Assembly (NCBI GenBank): GCA_023974075.1
Contig: CM043785.1
Location: forward strand, 19,193,169-19,257,168
Source: Chaenocephalus aceratus
Lineage: Eukaryota > Chordata > Actinopteri > Perciformes > Channichthyidae
DNA: 64,000 nucleotides
Reading direction: 5' to 3'
Shown: one piece after another, positions 34,377 through 49,300 of the stretch
Layout: each line of letters begins with the position of its first letter
Position numbering within the stretch: the first letter of the stretch is position 1
Translations under genes and position numbers: made by a program
The notes under the pieces: generated by a model
The model's database searches: none
What the model was told of the DNA's origin: nothing
What the model saw: only the letters and a program-made list of their open reading frames with translations

Positions 34377-37300
34377 GTAAATGTTCAAATGTGTGTGCGA
34401 AGCTGAGATGTATCCGTAAACAGCATCAACAGTTGCTATGTTCAGTGGTTTTGAACTACTTTACGCCTTTTCTTGTACACTACACTTAAAGAATAAGCAG
34501 ATGTCATTACAAACGTGTTCCCATTCAGTTCTGAAGGATTGTTGCACGTGTATGGTGTATGAAAAAGAGTCAAACTCACCCTGTTAACCACCCATTTACT
34601 TTCAACAGAGTGTGAACACGGATATGCTTCGACATTTCCATCAAATGAGGACACAAACTACCAGAGGCAAAGGAAATTTCGAAACAAGAAGTTCAGCAAT
34701 AACCACAATAGGTAAGAAACTGCTCTCTTTCGTCATGTGAATCCTGGTCAATTGTGGGCATTGATAACACTGCATATATTTGACTTACTTATACATGTTC
34801 ATAATTTATGTGATGTACTGGGAAGTGTTACAGACAGCATATATAATGATGATACACTCGCTGCCAATACCCTTATCGCAACGTTTGGTAAACAATCGGG
34901 CTGTCAGCACCGGCTGCCTTGTCACGCTCCAGAAAATACTATTTTTGAATAAAAAAGTTAGCATGGATTTTTTTCAAACTTGTAAAACATGTTTAGTTTA
35001 ATATACAGGTGCACACGTGACCGTGTACAATGTTGTTTTGGCTTGGGGAAGCATCAACGGCTCTGCTAGCTTTTCATCAGCTGATTGTCAAACGGACTGC
35101 AGTGGTGCTAGGGTTGGGGACCGCGGTGAAAGTGACAGCTTAAAAACGAAAAGAAAGTAATATTTAATCTTTTGCACTCGTCTCACACATGGTTTAAAAA
35201 CACAGAGGCTATTGCTTTATTGTATTTCAGCTATTATTTTACGTTTTGATGGTAGTCATGCTCATTTTATCCTATGAGATATGTGTTCTACACTGTGAAA
35301 AGAGAGGGGTAGTTTTGCCTTCTGCCCTAAGGGGAAAAGGCTATTTATGGCTGGTGTTGTTTGCAGACCTCCAAAGGTCAATACGTAGAGCCTTTTTCAG
35401 GATTAATGATGTCAATCAGTTTATGCAGTTTCACCATTATTTACACCTTTATCCTATCAAGAAATGCATGTTTGCACCATTTATGTTGTCCTCTTTTGCA
35501 TGCATCATCAATCATACACAACATCAAGCTGTTTACGGGTATTGGAGCATATGTGTAATGGTCTATTCTGTTGTGTAGCCATATGTAACACCGTCTGATA
35601 ATCACATCATCAACCTGAGCTCTTTTCAAGCACAATACTCTCACTGGCTATGGTTACTTTCACATAGTATTAGGAGAAGCAGGCGAAACACAAGGTTAAG
35701 ACTCAATAGTATTGTGTGTTTTCTTCGTGCTAGGCTGCTTACATTAATCTGTCCATTGACAGTCATACATCAAATGCAAGCTCCATGCCCCCTCTGTCTC
35801 TCTCTGAGCCTTTTAATATTAATGTAAGAGCGGGCCACAAACAGGAACTGCGCATTACTCATCATGAGCGCAGAACGCAGCCTAGTTCTGCATGGCAACA
35901 GTCATCATCAGATATAGGCCGTTTTCATAAAGCCTCCAAGAAGTAGCTCATAATTTGGAAATTCTACAGAATAATGATGTTTTGAAGCAAAATCATCTTG
36001 CATTCAAAATAAATTCCTCTGAGAGCTATAAGCTTTTCACAAAGCATCTTTACCCTCAATATAGCCTATAAGGTGAACAACTCTAAAGGAGAATGAGGTG
36101 TATGGTAAGAAGGATTCTCATAAACACAAGAGAAAATGGCACCAAAAAGCATGGAGAAAAGGAGATCTTCTTAAATGGCCTGCAACAGGAAGTCAGTACA
36201 GATATTCAGAAGCCTTTGCAGGAATGATGTTACCTACAGAGAAACATTCACAACTCACTCAGTGAGGTAACACCATTTAGCATTTAACACCATTTCTCAG
36301 CCTCGTGTTGTGATACCGTTTTTTTTGTATCATTCCCACTGGAATAGCACATCTTGCATACCAACAAAATAACATTATTTGTATATCCCACAGTGCTGTA
36401 AGGGTCACTGATGGGGCCCCTGTTTGCGTTATTTGTCGTCCACGAAAGTCCTATTTATACAGTACAAGCTGAAAATGAGAAGTGTTGTTACAGTTGTGAA
36501 AAATATCCTCACCTTGCAATTCCTTATTACAATTTCCAGATAAGCCAGAGAGTTTCTTTAGCAAGATCTACTTACATTTACATTATGTGTGCGCCGTGGC
36601 GTGCGCTCTGAGTGATAATAAGAGATCCTCGACCAATGGTGCGCCTAAATGACATCATACATTATCTAAACCTCATTCATATAAATCTTCTTTTTCATTC
36701 CTTGTTCAGTTACTGCCATATCATTCTGAAATTAATTTCTTTGAAATATGATAACATAATGATTAAATTAACTATACAGTACATTTGGTTTGACCTGCTG
36801 CTCCAGTACAGTAGCTACCTTCTCAGTAGCGTGTGGAGGCTTAAAGTGATGGGCTTATCTGACTCTGTCCTCTCCTGCCTACCGTTTATAGCAGGGTCGC
36901 TTTATCTCATTGACCCACTCTCTGTGTGCATATACTCGCGCACCGACTCACAAATATACGCGTGTACAGAAGAGGTATGCTGCAGTTGTGTGGCTTTGAG
37001 ACATTCTATAATCTGTATTGCATTGTTGTTGAGCTCCAGACACAGAGATACTGTATCTGATTCAGAAGACAGGGAAGTGGCGTGTGATGATAAAAGCCAA
37101 TAGGAATTCAAGCTGTCTGAGATTGATCTCTCCAAATGAGAGGCCATAAGATGTGGTGTGCCAGGCTGACCTAAGGCGTATCTACTTTGCAGATTAACAG
37201 ACAATGTAATTGACACCAGCATTGCCCTCAGATAGACTTCCCATTTCTAAAGTTATTATCTATGGGAGAAATAATTGAGGCTTTCGCAAAACGGTCTTCT

Positions 37301-40300
37301 TCACTGTCTGAATCAATTGTGTTGCTAAGGACGATGCTTGATGCGGCCACAATAGTAACAGTCCCCATAAATACATTTTCCCTTCCTTCTTAAAGAGTGG
37401 TAATCAGCCCAAAACATGATATAATTGCACACTACACTGAATTAGATTCTGGTGAAATGCTTTGAGTTTTGGAGGAGATTTACAAACCATGATGATGGTT
37501 TCCAAGCAACACAGGCCCAGTGTGAGCACGGTGACAGCTGATGATGCAAATTATAGACTCCGAAGTATTCATCTTCTGTTAGCAAAACTATCGCTCTGAC
37601 TCACAGTTACAGAAAGCAGTGGACTCTCTGCCATTAAAAAGTAATTACATATTCGCGTAAAAAGCCTTCACCGAACACAAGGCTGTGACTAATAATTTTC
37701 CCTACATAGAAATCATTTTGAAACTCTTTCTTAGATAACATTTATGAGGGTAGTAGGGGCCAAGCATAAGAGAGCAAGCTGCTTTTAGAGCAGTTTTGTG
37801 ATTTCTGTGTTTGACAGGTTAGCCGATGCAGAGCGCAGTCATGCATGATTACTAGGTTATAGAATAAGTTAAATCAAATATACCTCCACAGTTGACTTAA
37901 CATCCAGTCTTGCATACCCAACTACATGAAATGAATTAGAAACATGCCGTGTTTTTTTATTGGTGTAAATAATTCAACTGCTGAGGCAGTGCTAGTTTTT
38001 ACACAGTGAACTATCGCCTTGAAGTGGTCCATCTGTCTTATGCCTCTTCTCTTCTTATCTCCTGTTTTCTCCATATTTCCTGTTTCCGTATAAAAAAGAC
38101 AGCGGTTTTGTCAGCTCAGTAATAAAAGGAATATATAAGAGGAAAGCGTATTGCAGTATTGATAACCCGGAATACAGAGGAGTGCTGCGTACATGACTCA
38201 GGAGAGCCCAGAACCCCACCTAAAACCTGTCCCCCTTTAGGCGAGGTGCAGTGTGTAGGATGGGAACTTGGCCATTTAAGCATTAGGAGGAGGGCTTCAG
38301 TATGTTGCCACACAAAGAGACTCTTAGGAAACAGCTGATTCACTTTACATTATTAACAGAGCACTGAACCCTCACTGCTGTGTGTGTGCGCATGTGTGTG
38401 TGGGTGCATGCTAGTACTTGCCCAGCAGCACATGCTTGCACGCACCTACATGCACAGTAGTGGCTGCAGTGTCACACTCCCACAGAGCTTTGCCGTGCAT
38501 TATTGAGGAAGAGGCCGTATAATGCCACAGTGAGGGCCCGCCTGTCACAGTTACGTCTGTTGGTGTAAAGGCTCCAATGGAATGGCCTAGAGTTGCTCTC
38601 TTTTGGGCGTCAATAATACATTCATGAGTCAAATTCCACTGAGTATTTCATTGTGCTAATCTTGGCTCCTGGTTGTCTAGCTCATTTAGTTATTATCTCT
38701 ATTTTTGCTTTATTTCCTTGAACGGAGTGCATTGCCACAAGCAACAGATACTGTAGGGTTGTGCTTTGCATGTTGTGCAAGCAAAAATCCACCTGTGCTC
38801 TTTATTTAAATTCTGTTTTCTGTCTCCTCAGGTCCACACACAATGAGCTGGAGAAGAATAGGTGAGGTTGGCATTACATTTCCAAACATTTCAACCTTTA
38901 CAATGATAGGTCACACCTGAACACACCCTGCCCTGACATGTGAGAGAGTCCACCATGTCCTACTTTCATTTTGCCCTTCCAACTTTTTGACATCTTCAAA
39001 AAATCACTTCCTCTTCAATCAGAAGTAAGGGGAGATTTAGTTGTGTTCAGTTAAAGAAATGCTCCCTGCAAGGTCCCCCCCTCTCATACACACACCTCTT
39101 AAAAGTTATGCAACAGTTTGGTTAACGGGCTAAGGGCTTCGAGTTACAGGAACACGCAAGGTTGCATGCAGGCAGAAGTCAAAAATTCAGAACTTGTTTT
39201 GATGAAAATACATTTTTTAATTCGTACGTGGAACAATGTCAGCCAAACCTTTCAGTAGCTTTCCAGCCCAATCACAGTTCTATTCTGAGTTATATTTCTG
39301 CATTCAAGATAGTATCTACAGCAAAAGATATGTGGGGTATTCAAGCAGAGCGTGGATTGTGATGGTTTACCACACCGTCTTTTCAAGAGAGCGAACACTG
39401 GTTTCTTAGAAGCCCTTATCAGATTGAGTTCACCACCCACATAGGATGCTTGCTGGTGTTTACGTTCCGTGACTTTGCAGGCTTTTAAGGGTCCAGCCTT
39501 TAAGGGTTTTTTCTTTGACACCATAAATAAGAGCGGCTAGTCTGGCAGGATTTATGGTAAATAGAAATAAAAAACCTTGCCTTCCATTTCATTATCTCTG
39601 AGAGTGTAGGTACAATGAAAGGATGTGGGAGGCGGGATCCATTCAGCGTAATTACACATCACCTCAGCCTGTTTTTTCACCAATGTCCCTGGCAGACTCT
39701 TCTAAAAGGATGGGAACATTGGAAAGAGAAGCGTCCAGTGAGTTAAATATAGAAAAATAGTTGATGTGTCATCTCAGTGCTCATACGCGATGCCACACAA
39801 GGCGAGCCGGTCGGTAGTCTCGCCTTGGCAGATTGTGGCACCCATGCGGGGTTGCTTTATCTACATTGTTCCACCCACACAAAAACATTTTTTTTGTCAC
39901 TACTTCCACATTTACGCTGCCAGGAACTTTGTAGTATGGCCTGTTCTGGCCATGTATGGGCTATAGTCATCTCTGCCAATCTGAGACTAGTGTAAAGCCT
40001 GTAGATGATGGAACAGAAGGGATCACTGCTGGCTTGGTTCAGCACTGAATTACGGTAGAGTTAGGATCCATTAGAGGGATAATTAATAAGTGCATTAAAA
40101 CTCACAGCATCATACAAATAGATGTAGAAAACAGTGATGTACCCAGTGTTTTTTTAATGTGACTGCATAAGGCAAGGCAAGTTTATTTATATAGCACTTT
40201 TCTGCACGCGACAATTCAAAGTGCTTTACAAAACAAATTAAAAGACTTTTTAGGATTAAATACAGTAAAAACACATTATATAATGGCATTTTACAACAGG

Positions 40301-43300
40301 CATTACAAAGCAAAGATAATAAAATAATAAAAAATAAACACCACAGGTATACAATACATGTTTAAAAGGCATACTGTAGTTCGAATATGATCATCTCAAT
40401 TAAAAGCAGCGGCAAAGAGATATGTTTTTAGTCTCAATTTAAAAATAGTAAGTGTTTCTGCGGACGTGCATGATTTGGGTAGTTTGTTCCAGAGTGTCGG
40501 GGCATAACAGCTAAATGCTGCCTCTCCATGTTTTGTTGTTACTCTCGGAACCGATAGCAGACCCGTCCCAGAAGACCTGAGGCACCTTGATGGCTCGTAA
40601 TTATGTAGGAGTTCAACAATATACTTTGGTCCTAAACCATGTAATGATTTTAAAAACTAGCAATAGTACTTTAAAATCAATTATTTGGCTGACTGGAAGC
40701 CAATGTAGAGATTTCAGAACCGGACTGATGTGATCCACTCTTTTAGTGTTAGTGAGGACACGTGCAGCAGCGTTCTGAGTCAGCTGCAGTTATCTGATGG
40801 ATTTTTTTTGTCAGCCCTGTGAATACACTATTGCAGTAGCCGAGTCTACTGAAAATAAAAGCATGGACAAGCTTTTCTAAGTCCTGTTGTGACATTAGTT
40901 TTTTAATCCTCAATATATTCTTCAGGTGATAATAAGCAGACCTAATGACTGTTGTAATGTGACTGTTGAAATTCAGGTCTGAGTCCATCACTACACCTAG
41001 ATTTCTGGCTTTATTAGTGGTTTTGTAGTCTGCCGACTAAAGCTCTGCGATTACTTTTAATCGGTCCTTCTTTGCTCCAAAAACAATGATCTCAGTTTTT
41101 TGTTTGTTCAGTTGGAGAAAGTCAGTGATATGCTAAATGCACTTGCTCAGTGTTCTAATCGGAGAATAGTCTCCTGGTGTGATTTTAAAATAAATCTGGG
41201 TGTCGTCTGCATAGATGTGATAGCTTAGATCGCTCTTTTTAATAATTTCAGCCAGAGGTAGCATATAAATATTAAAAAGCAAAGGTCCTAAGATGGGAGA
41301 CCCCTATATTTGTCAAAGTTGATGTGTAGTTGCCTATTGAGACAACGTTTTTTCTGTCCTTTAAGTAGGTACTAAACCAATTTAGAGCTGTTGCTGAAAC
41401 TCCAACCCAGCTTTCTAGACGGTCTAGCAATATGTTGTGGTCAACAGTATCAAAGGCAGCGCTGAGATCTAATAATACTAAAACTGATATTCTGCCACTG
41501 TCTGTGTTTAAATTAATGTCATTTAAGACCTTTACAAGTGCAGTTTCAGTGCTGTGGTTAGGTCTAAAGCCCGACTGAAACACATCAAAACCGTCATTTA
41601 AAAACATGAAATGACTCAACTTTTGAAAAACAACTTTTTCAATCAATTTGCTTAAAAAAGGAAGGTTTGATATTGGCCTGTAATTATTCATTACGGTTGT
41701 GTCTAAGTTATGCTTTTTTAGGAGTGGTTTAATTACTGCAGTTTTCAGGGCCTGTGGAAATACACCTGATTGAAGAGAGTTGTTTACTATGTGTAGAATA
41801 TCTGAGGCCATGCAGGGAAAAACAGTTTTGAAAAATCCTGTCGGGATGATGTCGAGGCTACAGGAGGAGGATTTCAGATGTTGAATAATGTCTTCCAGGT
41901 CTTTAGAATTTATCAGACGGAATTGTGTCATGATGTCTGGATTGACTTTAGGTGGACACAGGGACAAAACATTGGCTGTACCTGATGCAGAGGCACTGAC
42001 TGCCTGTCTAATTTGCATGATTTTGTCAGTGAAGAAGGAGACAAATTCATTGCAGGCCCTGGTGGATAGAAATTCTGGAGCTACTGACACTGGGGGGGTT
42101 TTCAGTCTGTCGATGGTAGGAAACAAGGCACATGAGTTGTTTTTATTTTTGGTAGAAAAGAAAGACTGTCGTGCCTTTTTTATTTCCTGATTAAAGATGC
42201 AGAGTCTCTCTTTATATATTTCGAAGTAAACTTGGAGATTTGTTTTTCTCCACCTGTGTTCAGCTTTTCTGCACTCAGTTTTTGCTGTACTCACAGTCAT
42301 GGCTTTTCTCCATGGAGATTTTTTCTTGCTAGATACTTCCTTTTTTAATGGGAGCAATGGCATCCATGACATTTGTTATTTTAGAATTAAAATGATCAAC
42401 TAGCTCATTTACTGAGAAGTTAGCATGGGCAATTGAGGGAGTAAAAATCTGAGCAAAGATTTCCTCTGTATTTCAGTTAAGTGACGTCTAGTGGTTACCT
42501 CTTTCTTAGCAATTGTATGGACGGTAATAGAGCTCACAAAGAAAAGACAGGAATGATTGGCGAGCGCTACATCAGTCACCACAAACTTAGAGATGTTCAG
42601 ACCCTTTGATACAATTAAGTCCAGGGTGTGCCCCTTATTGGGTGTCGGACCCTTGACATGCTGAGTCAGTCCAAAATTGTCGATAACACAAAACAGTTCT
42701 TTAGCCCCTCTGGGATTGTCAACATGGATATTAAAATCACCAACAATGACTAGGCGGTCAAAGTCAATACACACTATAGACAACAACTTGGTGAAATCAT
42801 CAAAAAAGCTTGCACAGTATGTGGGTGGTCTATAGATGTTTAGGAAAAGAGCTCGAGAGGAGCATTTCAGTTGAAGGGCCACATATTCAAAAGAAGCAAA
42901 GTTCCCATACATAGTCTGCTTGCATTGAAATAAATCATTAAACAAAATAGCCACTCCACCCCCTTTCTTATGCAGTCTTGCCTGACTCATAAAACTAAAG
43001 TTGGGAGGAGTTGATTCTATAAGTTCTGCACTCAGTTTTTGGTTTTTACTGTTGTTTTGGTCTAACCAAGTTTCAGTTAAAAACATAAAATCCAGATTAT
43101 GCTGGGTGATAAAATCATTGATTAAAAATGATTTACCTGCTAAAGACCTGACATTTAACCTGTTAGGCCCCAAGCCTGTTTTTCAGGTTTCAGGCTCGAA
43201 AATGACATTCCCAGAACAAATGACCATATCTTCCCTTCTAAAAGGGTTAAATTAATAATCTTTTTTCTCAAAGTAATGATAAACCTGTGAGTTGGATGTA

Positions 43301-46300
43301 GAAAAGTCAGAATCAATATAGATGTTTTTTATTTTTAAAGAAAATTCAGATTGAACATGGTAAAAAACTGTAAATTATAGTGTCCGTCCAAAAAATATGT
43401 TGTACTTATAGTGAAAACTAACCTTGGATGATGGGTTAGTAAACTAAAAGCTTCAGGAATCCAAAATACAATATATAATAAGTAACCTATATCAAGATTG
43501 ATGCAAACCACGTGATATTTGACCTTTTTAGACAGATTTAGCACAAAAAAACTATTCTGGGGCCATTTGGGTGGATTTGACCTGTCTCTGGCCCCCCTTG
43601 CTCGATTTTGACATGTGACATCTCTTCCTGACCGTTAGAGCCAATCGAATCGGAGAGAAATCGTCCCATAGACTCTCATGTTAAAGAAAAAGCTGGCGTC
43701 TCAGCACATGCAATCTTGTTACAGAGCGTAGGAATATCCCTGCTCTGACTTCTAGAAACGGAAACGCAATTTTATTGCTTATAGATTATCAGAACATTTC
43801 AAAGGGGACACAGTCACATTGGATATTAACCTATGGATTAACTACAGCATCGTTTTTATCGTTTTAATGCCATTGAAGACCAGTTTTGACCAAGGTAAGC
43901 TTAGCGGTTGTGGCTACCGGTCCTAGCGCCACATGTTTTGATGTACGTTTTTGTTGATAACGTCGCGAGTTTGTATCTTTCAGTGTTGAGGTGGGCACCG
44001 TTAGATTCTGTGTCTTTACGATCATAAACGATGTGTTGGATGTGCACCTAGGATAAGTAATAAGGGAGCTAGCAGTGATTTGAAAAAATGAAAAAGATCA
44101 GTTAAATGAGTTTTTTCCCGTTATATGGATATAAAATATTCATAGTTTATTAAATATTAAGGTTCCTTAGACTTTGTTTCATGCAAATCACGCGATTTTG
44201 GCCCCGGAACCGGGTCCGTGGGGCTTAAGAGTAGGGCCAGTTTAAATGTGTTTGATATACTATCACTCTGACTGCCCGTGATAGACCGTGGAGCACGCGG
44301 AACTTCTGTTAAATTCGACAATTTCAAACAGATCCTTTTGGACTTTCTTTTTCCAACCTTCTGTGCATGTTGGTTAAAACAGAAATGGGTCGCTGTACTG
44401 GCATAGAAGCCTCTGGTAGTTGGGTGGCGCCAGAGAGCGAGATGGCAGGCGTCAGTGGAATCGACGAAGAAGAAAAGTTTCTAGCAGTGGAAACAGTGGC
44501 CTGAGATGACACGGCTGGAAAGGGGGGCGTGTGAAAATGGAGTGGAAATAGTCAGGGAGATGTCTGAACAGCGTGCTGCATGTTAGCCGCTAGCATGCGG
44601 CTACCCAACCCAGCATAAGTACGTGTATTTGTACTCCTGTCATGAGTTCAACATCCCTTGAAAGTTGCATCCTCTCTCTCCTTCCTTTCCTCGCTCCACC
44701 TTGCTGGTCCTTGCACACTCAGAAAGAGAGAGAGAGCTACAGTAGAACAGAGTGAGCCGGGGACAAGCCGTCCTGTACCACACCATTGTTCCAAATCCAG
44801 ATACGGACACCCTGTTTCCCCCCCTCTTGTCTGCATTTCAGCTCAACACAGTGAGGTTCTTTGCTTAGTAGTTGAACAGTATTAGACTAATTCAAAATTC
44901 CATTAGCAAAGAAAGAGGGCAAACATTGAAATGGTAATCCATCTTTTTAGAAGCACACTTAAAGTCAGAATCGTTTATAATCCCCCCTCTCCTTTTTTAC
45001 CAGCAGTTAATCCAATTCCCTTTAAGCACATGCCCCACTGTAAGCTATACTTTATGTATCAGGCATAGTTGTTCACCCAAGTGTGTCAGGCTTATGGCAT
45101 GATTCTTCGACAACAACAGCAGCAGTTTTTGGTTCCATCTCAGCAGTCTTCCAAGTCATGTAAATTGGATTTAGCTCCTTTTTATGGTACAGGTTGACAA
45201 ATACTTATCATCCTTGTATATCTGTGGCCGGCCAGACGATTTGCCTTGCATGGCTACCACAGGTCCTGATTACCTCTGTGGCGTGTAGACTCTCATTGAC
45301 AGCGGAGACCACAGGAGGCGGATAAAAGGGACCGAAAGAAGTGTGGGGCGGAAAACCCACATTCCAGACAGTCACACTGTGCAGCAGGACTAGATAACGC
45401 TGTGGCTCTTCTGCTTTGATCCTGTTCCTCCTAACAGCCCTGTTTTATTTCTTCATTTCACGACTAAATGACCCTGCCTCAGTGAGATTTAACAGTAAAA
45501 CGCTTATATGCAGTCCCACCGCTTTGATCTCACTGCATTCCACCTGTTAGTCCTTTTTCTTTTAAATATGTTGATAAAGAATCCCCCTGCTCAGGTTAGA
45601 TGTTGGTTAATCGTTGTTTATTAAAGAGTTTCACAGTAAAATACTAAGGTATTCCTTGGCTCTTGGTTATGTGTGTTGTTTTTCAACCAGTAGTTTCTAC
45701 TCCCAGTTTGGATGACTCTGTTTATGGATAATCAATTCAACAGGCTTTTACTTCCTACGATAAATCCACAAGAACTGTCGCTTATCATTTACCCCGCCTC
45801 CCCCACAGCGACCTATTCGTTTAATTATTGTTTATCAAATCCATGCTTCTCAAAAACACAGCAAATAATTGTTCCCCAGTGTCCAAGCAGTGGAACCAAT
45901 AATAGCTTTTCCGCTTGATTTCTTTACATTAAGAGTTTCGCAAACAGTATGGCTTAAGCACCTTTTAGTGTGTGCCTGTGGAATATTAAAAAGGTTCAGT
46001 CTTGCCCAGAGTTGGGAGCTGGTTGACCTTGGGTGGCTTGTAGGGAGTCTCCATGAGTTCTGCCCACTTGGGATTCGATTTTGCTCTGTGGTTCGTGAAA
46101 TAGTAATTGAAAATAGTCACACCTCATTTGCGGTCAACTTTGGATTGTTGTGAGTGTTCTCAACTGTCAGTGTTTTTATTTTTGTATGTGGGTTTCTTTC
46201 TCAGTCTGCAAAGTGTAAGAGCCACTCATATATATACAGTCAGATTTGAGAGCTTACTTACTTCTTATTTCTTTCAAATATCCTTTTGAAGGTAACTTGT

Positions 46301-49300
46301 CCAGTTACAGGCTTTGTGTAAGACCTTTAGCTGTAAAACTCAGCAGTGAATATCATTGAATAGGTGTCACATTTTTCACCGGATACATAACTGTTGAGAT
46401 TGAAGCCCTCTGTGTATTTCCATTCTTTTTCACCAGTGGGCTATAAAGACAGTACTGCTGTTCCAGCCTTGGGGTTGGATGAGCAGTCAAACATGAATAA
46501 GCCTGGGCTACATTTTGTCTGTCTGTTCTGATGCTCCACGAAGAAAGCCAAACTGCTTCACTAGTCTTTCTGTTGTCTGCTCAGTGAGTGCAGCCTATTC
46601 TCAGGCTCTGCTGCAGGGCCTAAAACTGGGACCATTTGTTCTGACCAACGTGACGACTTGTAAGCTTTTCTTGGCTTAGAAAAGCAGCTTACAGGACTTG
46701 CTCTTTGGTCTGGTGAGCCTAGCTAGAGCACGCACACGTGCTAGAGCCAGCAGCTGCCGTCCCATCACAGGCCACCCAGTACTAGTCCTTAATAACCTAG
46801 CTTCGCTTTGGCTTTTGTTTAGTTAACATTGGTGTCAGAGGATGAGGAAGTGATTAACAGGCTGATAGGATGAGCAGAGAGATAGGTCAAACATACCTGA
46901 CTAAGGGAAGCCTTGAGCAACACACAAGCCTGATCCCAAACCGTCAGTGTGTACACTGTGGGCATTTGAGACTTGTAATTAACCGAGTGACACATGAGCC
47001 AATATTAGGGTGGGACTAGTCACCACCAATGGTCAGGTGGTGACAAATTGTGGTTGTGGCTAAAGTCTGCCTCATTGACAAATAGTGTGGCAGTTACCCA
47101 GCTGTAACAAGGAGGTAATATTCTCTTCTTAAAGGGGAAGACCGCCTAAATAAAGAATTTCAATATGTTATGCAGGGCTTTGGAAAGTTTAATCAATATA
47201 TGTGAACATTAAATAGTCCCTTTTTCGAAGCCTGAAACCAGAGAGACTATTGGACAATGAATGGGTGACAGATTTTCTGGACCAAAAGAGTGTTTCCTTT
47301 TTTCTAGCACATTTTTGTTTTCCAATTCGAGTGTCTCAATCCTCAAAAATAATGTGCCCCCATATACTCGAACAATAGAACATTCCCTTGGTGCTTTCAG
47401 TTTCATCTTAAACATCTTTCCCAATGAATTGACTATGGAGCCTAGCAAGACTTCACGGTTGTAGTTTGCTTCCAAGATGTTGAAAGTACCTTTACACTTC
47501 CGTACTTTGCACAGCAGGAAAGCACCTGCTCTCCACAGCCAATTCAAGATACTTTCATTTTCACTTGTGGGTGTCTAGCACTGATTTGAGCAAAGTGAAT
47601 TAGCTTGCATTGATTTACTTTCCAATCGCTCAATCCTGCTTGGTTGCCAGATATCTGACAGTATAACGTTTTTATGGATTGGCACACTCAAGGATCCAGT
47701 CATACACCTTTTTTTAAGAGAGGCACTTTAAACGCCTTCAACCTCAACACACTGAAAAATCCATTGGTCTAAAAGGAGGCAGTGTAGATCAGACACATGC
47801 GCCAAAGGGGACAGAGCAACCCAAAGGATAAAAGAAAGTCGTTATTTTTCTGTTAAAAAAAGCTCTCAACTCTTTCTGTAGCTTATTGTCGTGAAAACGT
47901 CTTGGTAAAGATAATTGGGAATGGTATATTGGATAAATTAGCATATTATCGACTAGCATCATTGTATCTCTTATTTGTTATTCTCTACAATCAACCAATT
48001 GTATGTTTTATTTTCCGTTACAAAAAATACTGTCATTTAAGATTGATATCAGCTACGAGAAGTGCTTATTGAGGCAGACTTGTACGGCTCTGTGGACATT
48101 TTCTAGCATTCCCAATGGCTTGCTGTCAGATGATAGAAGACAGTGTGAAATTAAAGGTCACCATTGTTTTGCCTCACCTCGTCGTATTCCATCCCCTCAC
48201 AGATGTTCTATAGACAGGTGTAAAGATGGCCCCACACAGGGGATCGAATGTCGACACTTGAAAGCCGACCCATCCCTCCAGACTTGTCCCTGCCTTCTGA
48301 CCCTTGACTCTTGACGCCTTCTTATTTCCCCCTCACCCTGCAAAAGTGTGTCTGCACACGTTCATAGGAGGGACCGTGCAACCAAAGAAGTCCAGGGTTG
48401 TTTTAATTCTCAGTGATGTGTTTGTCAGTGTTCAAATTGATCAACTTGAAACGGGGACTGTATGTTCAGGCTGTATTCTACAAAGTGTTCAGATCCTCCC
48501 ACATAGTGTGCTGTTCAACCTGTTCCATTAACGGCATTGTGTCGGGCTTGTTGATAAGCCCACTTTGGGCCAAATGGATGATGCTGCGGTTACATGCTGT
48601 TCCTGGAAGAAATGCTCCTCTGTTTTTCCTCCCTCCTCCTCTCTGGAGCAGCTTGTCACGTTAGCAGCCGAGCTAACTTAATCTGTATACCTTAAGGAGA
48701 AAGACCGACGTAAATAGAAAAGGATGCTCGTAGAAGATGCAAGACAGACTCAATTAGGCTAAATCTGACACTGACTTCTATTTTTAGCTGTACATCTGGG
48801 GAAAAATGGGGAAACACCACTGCCTTCTGACCAATCATAGAGGTTAGCTTTTCACCAATGAGAGCTGTGAGATGAAGAAGCAGTGAGAGAAGTCCCCACC
48901 CCTAACTCTCGTAACAGCTACCTCACATGCTCTCTCATCATCAGTACAATGAATGTCATTATTTGCCATTCATGTGCTGAGAACTAACCACTGTGTGGAG
49001 TGACATACGTGCCAAGTAGGTTAAGTGACTCGGCGAGTTAAGTTAGTGAGTGAGAAAGGTGAGTGTGTCCATGGGTCTGGACATGTTAATGTGTATTTAA
49101 GCATTAAACATTAATGTATGTTTGGATTACACTCCAACCCCCGCCCTTCTATTGTAGGTATTAAAACACATCCACAGCTGTAAAGAGGATGTGGTTTAAC
49201 GGGGCCACCCCCTCCCACACACATCCACCCTCCACCTTCTCCCCTCCCTGCCCCCAGAGCCAACATCTGGCTGAATCTCCATGGCTTTACACCAGGCCCA

